The position numbers and the translations under genes were made by a program. Below are positions 25,059-32,473 of a stretch of DNA of 64,000 nt, one piece after another. Below the pieces are notes generated by a model, which was given only the letters and a program-made list of their open reading frames with translations, did no database searches and was not told the DNA's origin. Origin of the DNA: Palsa-504 sp963753195 (GTDB lineage: Bacteria; Actinomycetota; Actinomycetes; Streptosporangiales; Streptosporangiaceae). Position 1 is the first letter of the stretch, and the number at the start of each line of letters is the position of its first letter. The stretch lies in contig CAVWBH010000009.1 in assembly GCA_963753195.1 (NCBI GenBank), positions 1,116,001 to 1,180,000 on the forward strand, read 5' to 3'.

Positions 25059-27255
25059 TTACTGGCTTTCCTGGCTGACCGCGTCTGGCCCGTGGTCAAG
25101 GAGGACCCGGAACGCGGCCTCGTCCAGGATCGGGACGCCGAGCTCGACCGCCTTGTCGTGCTTGGAGCCCGCGTTCTCGCCGGCCACCACGAAGCTGGTC
25201 TTCTTGGACACCGAGGAGGTCACCTTGCCGCCCGCGGCGCGGACGGCCTCGCCCGCCTCTTCCCGGCTGAATCCCTCCAGCGTGCCGGTGATCACCACGG
25301 ACACCCCGGCCAGCAGCCGGGCCGCGGCCCGGTTCGGGTCGAAATCCGGGTCCCCGAGCCGCACTCCGGCCGCACGCCACTTGGCCACGATGGCCTGGTG
25401 CCAGTCGACCGCGAACCAGTCGCGCAGCGACGCGGCGATCGTGGGCCCGACCCCCTCCACCGCGGCCAGCGCGTCGGTGCTGCCCGCCTCGATCGCGTCC
25501 AGCGAGCCGAACTCCGCGGCCAGCGCCCGCGCCGCGGTCGGCCCGACGTGCCGGATGGACAGCGCGACCAGGATCCGCCACAGCGGCCGGGTCCGGGCCT
25601 GGTCCAGGTTGGCCAGCAGCCGGGCCGCGTTGGCGCTCAGCGTGCCCTGCTTGACGACGAAGAACGGGCAGGTGGCCAGCTGCTCCTCGGTGAGGGTGAA
25701 CAGGTCGCCCTCGTCGGTGACCAGGCCGCAGTCCAGCAGCGCGCTCACCGCCTCGTAACCGAGCACCTCGATGTCGAAGGCGCCGCGCCCGGCCACGTGG
25801 AACAGCCGCTCGCGGAGCTGGGCCGGGCAGGACCGCGAGTTCGGGCAGCGCCAGTCGACCTCGCCCTCCTCCCGGGCCAGCGGGGTGCCGCAGGCCGGGC
25901 ACGCGGTCGGGAACTCGAACTCGCGCTCGCCGCCGGTGCGCAGGTCGGCGACCGGCCCGAGGACCTCGGGGATCACGTCGCCCGCCTTGCGCAGGATCAC
26001 CATGTCGCCGATCAGGACGCCCTTGCGCTTGACCTCATCGGCGTTATGCAAGGTGGCCTGCTCCACCGTCGAGCCGCTCACCTTGACCGGCTCCATCACC
26101 GCGAACGGGGTGACCCGGCCGGTGCGGCCGACGTTCACCCTGATATCGATCAGCCGGGTGGTGACCTCCTCCGGCGGGTACTTGTAGGCGATGGCCCAGC
26201 GCGGCGCGCGGCTGGTCGAGCCGAGCTGGCGCTGCAGCGCGATCTGGTCGATCTTCACCACCACGCCGTCGATCTCGTACGGCGGATCGTGCCGGTGCTC
26301 GGCGTAGTAGGCGATGTACTCCCGCACCCCGGCCATGTCCGGCACCACCGTGACCAGGTCGCTGACCGGCAGCCCCCACTCGCGCAGCCGCTCATACCAG
26401 CCGGACTGGGTGTCGGGCGCGCCGTCAAGGTGGCCTTCTTCCCCCGGTCCCGCGGCCGCGCCGCTGATGCCGGTGCCTTCTCCGTCGCCCGCTGGCCCGC
26501 CCGCTGGCGCCCGGCCCGCCCGCCGGGCCGCCCTCGACCCGGCCGATGCCGTGCACGATCGCGCTCAGGGCGCGGGACGCGGTGACCCGGGGGTCCTTCT
26601 GCCGCAGCGAGCCGGCCGCGGAGTTGCGCGGGTTGGCGAAGGCGGCCTTGCCCGCGTCCAGCAGCGACTCGTTCAGCTTCCCGAACGCCTCGACGGGCAT
26701 GAAGACCTCCCCGCGGACTTCGAGCACGGCGGGATGACCGGAGCCGTTCAGCCGGGCCGGGATGGCGGCGATGGTCCGGATGTTGGGCGTGACGTCCTCG
26801 CCGGTGCGGCCGTCGCCCCGGGTCGCCGCCCCGGTCAGCGCGCCGTCCCGGTAGACCAGGTCGATCGCGAGCCCGTCGATCTTCAGCTCGCACAGGAACG
26901 GGCCCGCGCCGCCCAGCCGCGCGGCCCGGTCCGCCCAGCCGCCCAGGTCCTCGTCGGTGAAGACGTTATCCAGGCTGAGCAGCCGCTCCAGGTGCTCCAC
27001 CGGGGTGAACAGGGTGGACACCGTCCCGTGCACGGTCTGGGTCGGCGAATCCGGGGTGCGCAGGTCCGGGTACTGGTCCTCCAGCGCGCGCAGCTCGCGC
27101 ATCTTGGTGTCGTACTCGATGTCGGAGATGGTCGGCGCGTCCAGGACGTAGTACCGGTGATCGGCCTCGGTGATATCCAGGCTGAGGTCGGCGTGCCGCC
27201 GGCGGGCATCGGCGGGCGCCGCGTCCGGTGCCGCCTCCGCGCTGCTGTCGCTCAC
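25059..27255 (-). CDS. ligA: NAD-dependent DNA ligase LigA, frameshifted in this sequence
   Basis: Seals nicks using NAD+. Every LigA module is present but in two frames. N-part: the Ia domain (HRYYVLDAPTISDIEYD), nucleotidyltransferase with adenylated K125 (CELKIDGLAIDL), and NPRNSAAGSLRQKD. C-part: DPPYEIDGVVVKID, OB fold, the Cys4 zinc finger (CPACGTPL, CPNSRSCPAQ), HhH repeats and BRCT (VVITGTLEGFSREEAG). The frame changes once between about 26425 and 26520, in a Gly/Ala-rich linker between the nucleotidyltransferase halves. Joined length is about 732 residues. The GTG start (27255) overlaps the upstream gene's stop by 4 nt. LigA is normally essential, so a sequencing indel is the leading explanation. 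Confidence 0.88.
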
Positions 27256-28283
27256 CTGGGTTCGCCCCCTGTCTCCTCGATCAGCTCCGGCATGATGGCC
27301 GCCGCCTCCCGGCACCGGGCCAGCGCCGCCCGGGCCTGGGCCGGGGACGCCCCGGCCAGTCCGCAGGCCGGGGTGATGACCGCCTGCGCCCCGGCGGTCG
27401 TCAGCGGCAGGCCCACCCGCCGCCACATCCGGATGACCCGCTCGGCCGTCTCACGCGGCCCGCCCGGTTCGGCGGTCAGGGCCGGGACCGCCCCGGCCAG
27501 TATCCCCATCCCCGCGTCGGCCACCTCAGCGACCGCATCCTCTTCCCCCCGCCGGAGCTGGCTGAGGTCGAAGGACACCCCGTCCGCTCCGGCCTTCTGG
27601 ATTATGCCGAACGGCACCGTGGCGGCACAGCAGTGAACCACCGTGTACACGGGAACGGCCGCCAGCACCTGGCTCAGCCGGTCCGCCGCGGTATCGTCCT
27701 CCACCGCGGCCAGCCGGGACAGCCCGCTCTGGGTCGGCACCTCGCCCGCGAGCGCCGACGGCAGCGCCGGCTCGTCGAACTGGACCACCAGCCGGGCACC
27801 CGGGACCCGCCTGGCCACATCGGCCGCGAAGGCGGCGGCGCCTTCGGCCAGCGAGGCGGTCAGGTCGGCCACCGCGCCGGGGTCGGCCAGCGCCATGTTC
27901 ATCGTGCGGGACAGTTCCAGCGTGGCGGCGAGCGTCCAGGGCCCGCAGAGCTGGACCTTGACCGGCCCGGTGAAGCCCTGCAGCACCTCCTCGAGCACGT
28001 CCAGGTCGGCGGAGAGCATGGACCTGGCCCGGGCCAGGTCCCGGCCCGGGCGCTCGGCCAGGCGCCAGCCGCGCGGCGTCACCTCGGCCGGCATGCCGAC
28101 CAGCAGGGCCGCGGTGCGGCCGGTCAGGTCCGCGCCCGGCCCCCGGCCCGGCAGCTCAGGCAGATGCGGGAAGCCGGCCAGCTCGTCGGCGATGACCCGC
28201 ATCGCCTCGGCCGGATCGGTCCCCGGCATGGAGCCGATCCCGGTGGCAGTGCCGGGCGACCACGGAAAAGGCTGGTTATCCAC
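27252..28283 (-). CDS. MetE-like (cobalamin-independent methionine synthase C-terminal) protein
   Basis: 343 residues, one UROD/MetE beta-barrel only. The zinc-ligand segments are VVHCCAATVPFG and VITPACGLAG. ATGIGSMPGTDPAEA opens the fold. Actinobacteria carry this short protein beside ligA. It may transfer methyl groups to homocysteine from an unidentified donor, because the substrate-binding N-domain of full MetE is absent. It is coupled by GTGA to ligA downstream. Confidence 0.85.
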   Translation of the reverse strand: MDNQPFPWSPGTATGIGSMPGTDPAEAMRVIADELAGFPHLPELPGRGPGADLTGRTAALLVGMPAEVTPRGWRLAERPGRDLARARSMLSADLDVLEEVLQGFTGPVKVQLCGPWTLAATLELSRTMNMALADPGAVADLTASLAEGAAAFAADVARRVPGARLVVQFDEPALPSALAGEVPTQSGLSRLAAVEDDTAADRLSQVLAAVPVYTVVHCCAATVPFGIIQKAGADGVSFDLSQLRRGEEDAVAEVADAGMGILAGAVPALTAEPGGPRETAERVIRMWRRVGLPLTTAGAQAVITPACGLAGASPAQARAALARCREAAAIMPELIEETGGEPR

Positions 28284-28383
28284 GCTGTCGAGCTTAGGGC
28301 CTGCCGGGCCGGGGCCGAGCTAGGCCTTTGCGCCCACGGCAGGACGGCCGGCGCCGCGCCCGCGGCGGCACCGGCCGCCAGCA

Positions 28384-28602
28384 TCAGGACCTGATCATGG
28401 CCCGAAGGACGACGAAGGCCAGGACGGCGAGGACGATCAGCACCGGGAGCACGTCGTGACCGACGTCGTGACCGATGCGGGCGGTCAGGGTGGTCGGCTC
28501 GTTCCAGCCCCACTTCCAGCAGGTCGTCCACTGGGAAGGGCTCAGCGGCGCACCGACGTGCAGCTTGCAGTACGAGGGCTCCGGGCCAAGGGAAGTGGTC
28601 AT
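28384..28602 (-). CDS. Small single-span membrane protein
   Basis: 72 residues of unknown function. A polar N-terminus rich in Trp and Cys (YCKLHVGAPLSPSQWTTCWK) precedes one C-terminal hydrophobic helix (VLPVLIVLAVLAFVVLRAMI). It has a good ribosome binding site (GGAAAGGA, 9 nt). Its ATG overlaps the stop of the 51-residue microprotein by 4 nt, so the pair is made together, probably from the promoter region that carries the repeated GGAATCAYCCC-like motif. Confidence 0.6.
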   Translation of the reverse strand: MTTSLGPEPSYCKLHVGAPLSPSQWTTCWKWGWNEPTTLTARIGHDVGHDVLPVLIVLAVLAFVVLRAMIRS

Positions 28603-28754
28603 GGGGTCTGGTCCTTTCCGGCCTTGTGGGCCGACTGCAGAGAGCTGTCCTGTCGCCGTCGCGCCGTCGCGACCATGAGGACGATTCCGGCTATGACCCC
28701 GGTAGCGAAGACCAGGCCCATCCCGGTCGCCGCGGCTAGCATGATGCGGTCCAT
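28599..28754 (-). CDS. 51-residue single-span membrane microprotein
   Basis: One N-terminal hydrophobic helix (LAAATGMGLVFATGVIAGIVLMVATA) is followed by a basic tail (RRRQDSS). GGGAGG lies 6 nt before the ATG at 28754. It resembles the 72-residue protein at 29108-29326 in layout (TM, then Arg-rich tail) and in its near-identical ribosome binding site context. Function unknown. Confidence 0.55.
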   Translation of the reverse strand: MDRIMLAAATGMGLVFATGVIAGIVLMVATARRRQDSSLQSAHKAGKDQTP

Positions 28755-28948
28755 GACTGGCCTCCCGCACCTCGCCGACGGTGCTGAGACCGTCGGGCTC
28801 CTCCGCTGCGGCCCGCCGCGCAAGCCTGCGGGCCGTTGCTAGCAGGCTGACAGCGAGCTAGCTGGCCATATCATCCAGCCCACGGGCCTGAGTTGGGCCA
28901 TAGGACCGATCTGGCTGGTATGACATGTTCTACTGTGACCGAGCAGGT

Positions 28949-28963
28949 GGATCATCCCAACCT
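28949..28963 (+). promoter_or_regulatory. Repeated motif, copy 1 (GGATCATCCCAACCT)
   Basis: ATCATCCCAACCT is shared exactly with 29580-29592. It lies upstream of the coupled microprotein pair (read leftwards). Candidate operator for the nearby GntR-family regulator, by inference. The rest of 28755-29107 holds no gene that I can see. Confidence 0.45.
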
Positions 28964-28993
28964 CTCGGTGTTACCGATTGGATACCCGGTAGC

Positions 28994-29003
28994 GGAATCA
29001 CCC
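28994..29003 (+). promoter_or_regulatory. Repeated motif, copy 2 (GGAATCACCC)
   Basis: GGAATCACCC, identical to the core at 29692-29701, 45 bp from copy 1. The same two-site layout (one TCATCCCAACCT type, one TCACCC type) recurs upstream of the GntR gene. Confidence 0.45.
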
Positions 29004-29107
29004 AAACAGACTTGAGGGTCTAATTCCGACAGTGGGGGCCATTCCACTCGGTCAGGCCGATCCATTGGCTGGGATGGCTGGTATCGCCTTCCGGCAGCGG
29101 CTCGCGG

Positions 29108-29326
29108 TCAGCGGACGCCGGCCGCCGGGCGGAGGAAGTCCGCGTCCAGGTCCCGGCGGGCCAGCCCGGTCAGGCGGCGGGTGTTGCCGGACAGACGGCC
29201 CGGCGCCTCGACGGCCAGCGTGCGGCGCCGGTCCTCCCGGCGGATCGCCACGGCCACGACCGCGATGACCCCCAGTACGACTCCGCAGGTGAAGATGGCG
29301 ACTGCTGCGATTATGACTGCGGCCAT
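29108..29326 (-). CDS. 72-residue single-span membrane protein
   Basis: An N-terminal hydrophobic helix (VIIAAVAIFTCGVVLGVIAVVAVA) then a strongly basic tail (IRREDRRR, NTRRLTGLARRDLD). GGGAGG 5 nt upstream of ATG 29326 supports the start. It is divergent from the GntR gene across about 420 bp that contain two copies of the repeated motif and a palindrome. Function unknown; probably a small membrane-anchored regulator or stress protein. Confidence 0.55.
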   Translation of the reverse strand: MAAVIIAAVAIFTCGVVLGVIAVVAVAIRREDRRRTLAVEAPGRLSGNTRRLTGLARRDLDADFLRPAAGVR

Positions 29327-29534
29327 GACGGCCTCCCGCGCTTTTCGGCCCGCGGGGTTCCGCCCGCGGGTCCGGCCTGCTGCGACCCTGGGGTCTGGCG
29401 AGGTGCGCCCGCCGCCCCGATGCTCATGAACCACGGTGTCCCGTACGTCCATGAGCGAGCGTGCTGTCCCGTAGGTCCGGTTAAGCCTGACTGTCCTATT
29501 GTCTGGGACCAGTCGGCAGATCCTAGTGCATCCA

Positions 29535-29549
29535 AGCAGTCGGACTGCT
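29535..29549. promoter_or_regulatory. 15-bp perfect palindrome
   Basis: AGCAGTC-G-GACTGCT between the divergent microprotein and GntR genes, inside a wider TCCTAG...CTAGGA inverted pair. Possible operator for a dimeric regulator. Confidence 0.4.
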
Positions 29550-29576
29550 AGGATAGAACCTACATGCCCTGCCTTT

Positions 29577-29592
29577 GGAATCATCCCAACCT
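29577..29592 (+). promoter_or_regulatory. Repeated motif, copy 3 (GGAATCATCCCAACCT)
   Basis: Shares 13 identical bases with copy 1, located 153 bp before the GntR start codon. Confidence 0.45.
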
Positions 29593-29691
29593 TTGGTACC
29601 TAAGCTCGTTGTACCACGGCTGAGCCTGGACCAAACCCAACGACAGGAAAACATTCCATCCAGCCGGGTGGGCAGAATGATCCAGACAGGT

Positions 29692-29702
29692 GGAATCACC
29701 CC
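29692..29702 (+). promoter_or_regulatory. Repeated motif, copy 4 (GGAATCACCCC)
   Basis: Shares its 10-base core with copy 2 and sits about 43 bp before the GntR start codon, a position suited to autoregulation. Confidence 0.45.
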
Positions 29703-29744
29703 GATGGCCGGGTACATCATGGTGCAGAGGGTTGGAGAGAGCTG

Positions 29745-30566
29745 ATGTCGAATCCGATGTACCGGCAGATCGCCGAAGACCTGCGCGCGCAGATCGACTC
29801 CGGGGCACTCGGGCCCGGCCAGCAACTGCAGACCGAACTCGAACTGCGGGAGCGCTACAAAGCCTCGCGGAACACCGTCCGCGATGCGATCAAGTGGCTC
29901 ACCACCCTCGGGCTGGTGGAGACGCGTCCCGGCCAGGGAACCTTCGTGGTCCAGCGGATCGACCCGTTCGTCACCACCCTGACCGGCGATCCGTCCCGCT
30001 CCGGCGCCACCGAAAACACCAGCTACCTGTCAGAGGTAAAGCGGGACCTGCAGCCTTCCACCAGCCCGATCCAGGTTGAGATCCAGGAAGCCTCCGATGA
30101 GGTCGCCATCTCGCTGCAAGTAGCCCCCGGCACCGAGGTCATCAGCCGGCACGAGCGCTGCTTCATCGACGGTGTCCCGTGGTCGCTGCGGACGTCGTAC
30201 TACCCGGTCGAGTTCGCGGACCGCGGAGCCGAGCTGCTCAGGAGCGCCCGCAACATTAAAGATGGCACCGTCCAGTACCTGGCCGACGTGCTTCATCTGC
30301 ACCAGGTGGGTTACCGCGACTGGATCATCGTCCGGGCGCCAAACCCCATCGAGGCGGAGTTCTTCAAGCTGCCGCCGGACGGCCGCGTCGTCGTCTACGA
30401 GATATTCAGGACTGCTTTCGACGGCAACTTGCAGTCCATACGGCTTACCGTCACCGTCTATCCGGCGGACCGGAACCAGTTCGTGGTGAACGTGGGGCAG
30501 GTGCCGGATCCGGTCCAGCCCGTATCCCCCGGGCCCGATGACCTCGGCGAGACCCGGTCGGGCTGA
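29745..30566 (+). CDS. GntR-family regulator, HutC/UTRA type
   Basis: 273 residues. An N-terminal winged HTH (MYRQIAEDLRAQIDSGAL, LRERYKASRNTVRDAIKWL, VETRPGQGTFVV) is joined to a UTRA effector domain (VEIQEASDEVAISLQVAPGTEVISRHERCFIDGVPWSLRTSYYP, of which the SRHERCFIDGVPW stretch is most typical). HutC-type proteins repress until a small effector binds. Targets are probably the flanking microprotein and GNAT/peptide genes, given the repeated motifs at 28949, 28994, 29577 and 29692. GGAGAG precedes the ATG. The ligand is unknown. Confidence 0.9.
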   Translation: MSNPMYRQIAEDLRAQIDSGALGPGQQLQTELELRERYKASRNTVRDAIKWLTTLGLVETRPGQGTFVVQRIDPFVTTLTGDPSRSGATENTSYLSEVKRDLQPSTSPIQVEIQEASDEVAISLQVAPGTEVISRHERCFIDGVPWSLRTSYYPVEFADRGAELLRSARNIKDGTVQYLADVLHLHQVGYRDWIIVRAPNPIEAEFFKLPPDGRVVVYEIFRTAFDGNLQSIRLTVTVYPADRNQFVVNVGQVPDPVQPVSPGPDDLGETRSG

Positions 30567-30696
30567 CGGCGCTCCGTCAGCGGCGCGGACCCGACACAGC
30601 CCGCCGCCGTGTACCAAATTCCCCCTATGGCACACGTCCCTTGCCTCCTTGATCATTGTGCGGGCAGCGAGAGGGACCAGACCGATAAGCGGAACC

Positions 30697-31341
30697 ATGA
30701 CCTCTACTATGCGAATCGCCTGCGCCGAACCGACCGAGGAGCACCTGGGGGCCGTCCTCGGCCTCATCGAGGACGCCCGGAGCTGGCTGTGGACCAAGGA
30801 CACGGACCAGTGGGCCAAGCCGTGGCCGAATGAAGGAGAGCGTGACGCCAGGGTCCTGCGAGGTCTGCGGGGCGGGAAGACATGGATCGTCTGGGATGGC
30901 GACATCGCGGCGGCCACGGTCACCATCACCGACCAGATGAACCCCGCCGTCTGGTCGACATCGGGATGCGAATGCAACCTGGCCGAGCGGGCGGTCTTCA
31001 TGCATCGGCTGATAACCGCCAGGAAATACGCCAGCCTCGGGCTGGGGGCGCAGCTGATCGACTGGGCGGGCCTGCATGGCCAGCGCCTGTACGGCGCCAG
31101 GTGGATCAGGATCGATGTGTGGAGAACGAACCTGCAGCTGCACGACTACTACCGGCGGAAGGGATTCCAGCCGTGCGGATTCTGCGCTGACCCCGATTAC
31201 CCGTCCAGTGCCCTGTTCCAGAAGCCCGTGGCGACGATCAGCACGCCCAGCGCTCCGATGTTCCTCGAGCCCGCCCGCCCGCGCCCCGGGGATACGGTTT
31301 CCTTACCTTCCGGATACATCGTTTCCGGTCGCTCGGACTAA
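30697..31341 (+). CDS. GNAT-family N-acetyltransferase
   Basis: 214 residues. The GNAT fold is visible: an N-terminal strand/helix (MRIACAEPTEEHLGAVLGLIEDA), a central strand (TWIVWDGDIAAATVTITD), the acetyl-CoA loop around ARKYASLGLGAQLIDWAG, and the C-terminal RIDVWRTNLQLHDYYRRKGF with the N-x-x-L-x-x-Y-Y motif. Such proteins acetylate amines of small molecules, antibiotics or peptides. It lies 130 bp downstream of the GntR gene and upstream of the peptide gene. The last 40 residues, after SSALFQKP, look unconserved. ATG 30697 is chosen because it starts the domain. Confidence 0.75.
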   Translation: MTSTMRIACAEPTEEHLGAVLGLIEDARSWLWTKDTDQWAKPWPNEGERDARVLRGLRGGKTWIVWDGDIAAATVTITDQMNPAVWSTSGCECNLAERAVFMHRLITARKYASLGLGAQLIDWAGLHGQRLYGARWIRIDVWRTNLQLHDYYRRKGFQPCGFCADPDYPSSALFQKPVATISTPSAPMFLEPARPRPGDTVSLPSGYIVSGRSD

Positions 31342-31558
31342 CGACCCTGATCAGCGCCTGCCCGACCGGCTCTCGGTGGTCTGCCTGTTTCCGGTGAACC
31401 GGTCCAAACGTGACGATAAGGCCGTTGTATCGGATACTCGACACAAGAGGGGAGGGCGAAGTTCACCGCGGGTATCTCACGAGGCAGCCGCCGGCCGGTG
31501 CGTGGCCGGGTCAGGAGCTGAGGTGAACGGAGCCGTCTGGGCCTAGCAAGGAGGTGTC

Positions 31559-31627
31559 ATGGCCAAGCGTCACTGCCGCCCTTCAGCGAGCTACAGGTAC
31601 GAGCATTACGACCCCCGCGTCGGGTGA
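31559..31627 (+). CDS. 22-residue peptide gene (candidate RiPP precursor or regulatory peptide)
   Basis: A very short ORF with a near-ideal ribosome binding site, AAGGAGG placed 4 nt before the ATG. The peptide starts Met-Ala-Lys-Arg-His-Cys-Arg-Pro and ends with the aromatic stretch YRYEHYDPRVG. It has one Cys, three Tyr, two His and no hydrophobic segment, so it is neither a signal peptide nor a TM peptide. It sits 218 bp after the GNAT gene and 192 bp before a 2OG-Fe(II) oxygenase gene. The strong translation signal suggests it is really made. Being the substrate of the neighbouring oxygenase is my inference; a leader peptide controlling the oxygenase is the main alternative. Confidence 0.5.
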   Translation: MAKRHCRPSASYRYEHYDPRVG

Positions 31628-31687
31628 TCTGCCGGTAGCGCGCGACGGCCGATGACGCCCTGCGGGGCCTGATCGCCGTTTCACGAA

Positions 31688-31727
31688 GCCGCTGGCGTCG
31701 CCCGCCGGTGCGGGCCGCGCCAGCGGC
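31688..31727 (+). terminator. Hairpin between peptide gene and oxygenase gene
   Basis: GCCGCTGGCG (31688-31697) pairs perfectly with CGCCAGCGGC (31718-31727). An inner CCCG/CGGG pair shortens the loop. It could partly terminate transcription so that the peptide mRNA exceeds the oxygenase mRNA, or act as an attenuator. Confidence 0.5.
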
Positions 31728-31818
31728 ACCGCCGGCCGCAGTCAGCCGCGATCAGCCGCGATTAGCTAGGCGAATCAGGAGGCACGTCCCTGAACGGTTG
31801 TCATCGGACGGGGCGGTC

Positions 31819-32469
31819 ATGTCCGTAGGCTTCCGCTGGACGACGTTCGACCTGAGCGGCAGGCTGCCGGAACGCTGGCAGGACGACATCAGCGTCGTTG
31901 CGGCCGCGGCCGATTTCCATGAGTTCCCGCGTACGCCCGTGCTGTCCCGGGAGGCAGCGCAGGTCGAGCGCATCTCGCGCGGCCGGGTGCACGCGGACCG
32001 GGTGCGCTCCGGGCTGCCCTGGCTCTACGGGTTGTACCGGGGCTGCTTCCTCGAGCTGGCCGGGCAGGCGTGCCCGGAAGGGGTGGCCGCCGCGACCGAT
32101 GACCGCTACGGCCTCGTCCTGAACGTCCAGCGCGGGTCCGAGATGCGATTCGAATGCCATGTTGACTCCAATCCGCTGACCGGCCTGCTTTTCTGCACCG
32201 ATCAGGCGGCCGGGGCCGGCGGCGAGCTGGTCTTCGGGCATGATCCCGCCGCGTCCGACGTCGGCGCGGTAGAGCGGGACTGCTCAGTCATCCGGCCGCA
32301 TGCGGGACACCTGATCATCTTCGACGGACGGCATCATCCGCACTATGCGCGGCCGCTGAGGTCTGAGTCTGATGTGCGGATCGTGGCGGTGATGAACTTC
32401 TACACCGAGTCCTGCCCGGAGTCGACTCGCCCGCGGGAGCTGAACCGCCACCTCTACGGCGACCGCTGA
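31819..32469 (+). CDS. 2-oxoglutarate/Fe(II)-dependent oxygenase
   Basis: About 216 residues. The double-stranded beta-helix facial triad is evident: HxD in ECHVDSNPLTGLLF and the distal His in HHPHYARPL, followed by the 2OG-binding Arg region (ARPLRSESDVRIVAVMNFY). Family members hydroxylate peptides, amino acids or small molecules using O2 and 2OG. Substrate unknown; the 22-residue peptide encoded upstream is a candidate. ATG 31819 has only a weak GGGGCGG before it; AGGAGG at 31777-31782 is too far unless a TTG at 31798 is used. The stop is 4 bp from the convergent mnmA stop. Confidence 0.78.
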   Translation: MSVGFRWTTFDLSGRLPERWQDDISVVAAAADFHEFPRTPVLSREAAQVERISRGRVHADRVRSGLPWLYGLYRGCFLELAGQACPEGVAAATDDRYGLVLNVQRGSEMRFECHVDSNPLTGLLFCTDQAAGAGGELVFGHDPAASDVGAVERDCSVIRPHAGHLIIFDGRHHPHYARPLRSESDVRIVAVMNFYTESCPESTRPRELNRHLYGDR

Positions 32470-32473
32470 GCAG

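Noticed and set aside
18455..26520. Programmed ribosomal frameshifting in ppc or ligA.
   Set aside because: No slippery heptamer or downstream pseudoknot is evident, and recoding is not known in these families; indel is simpler.
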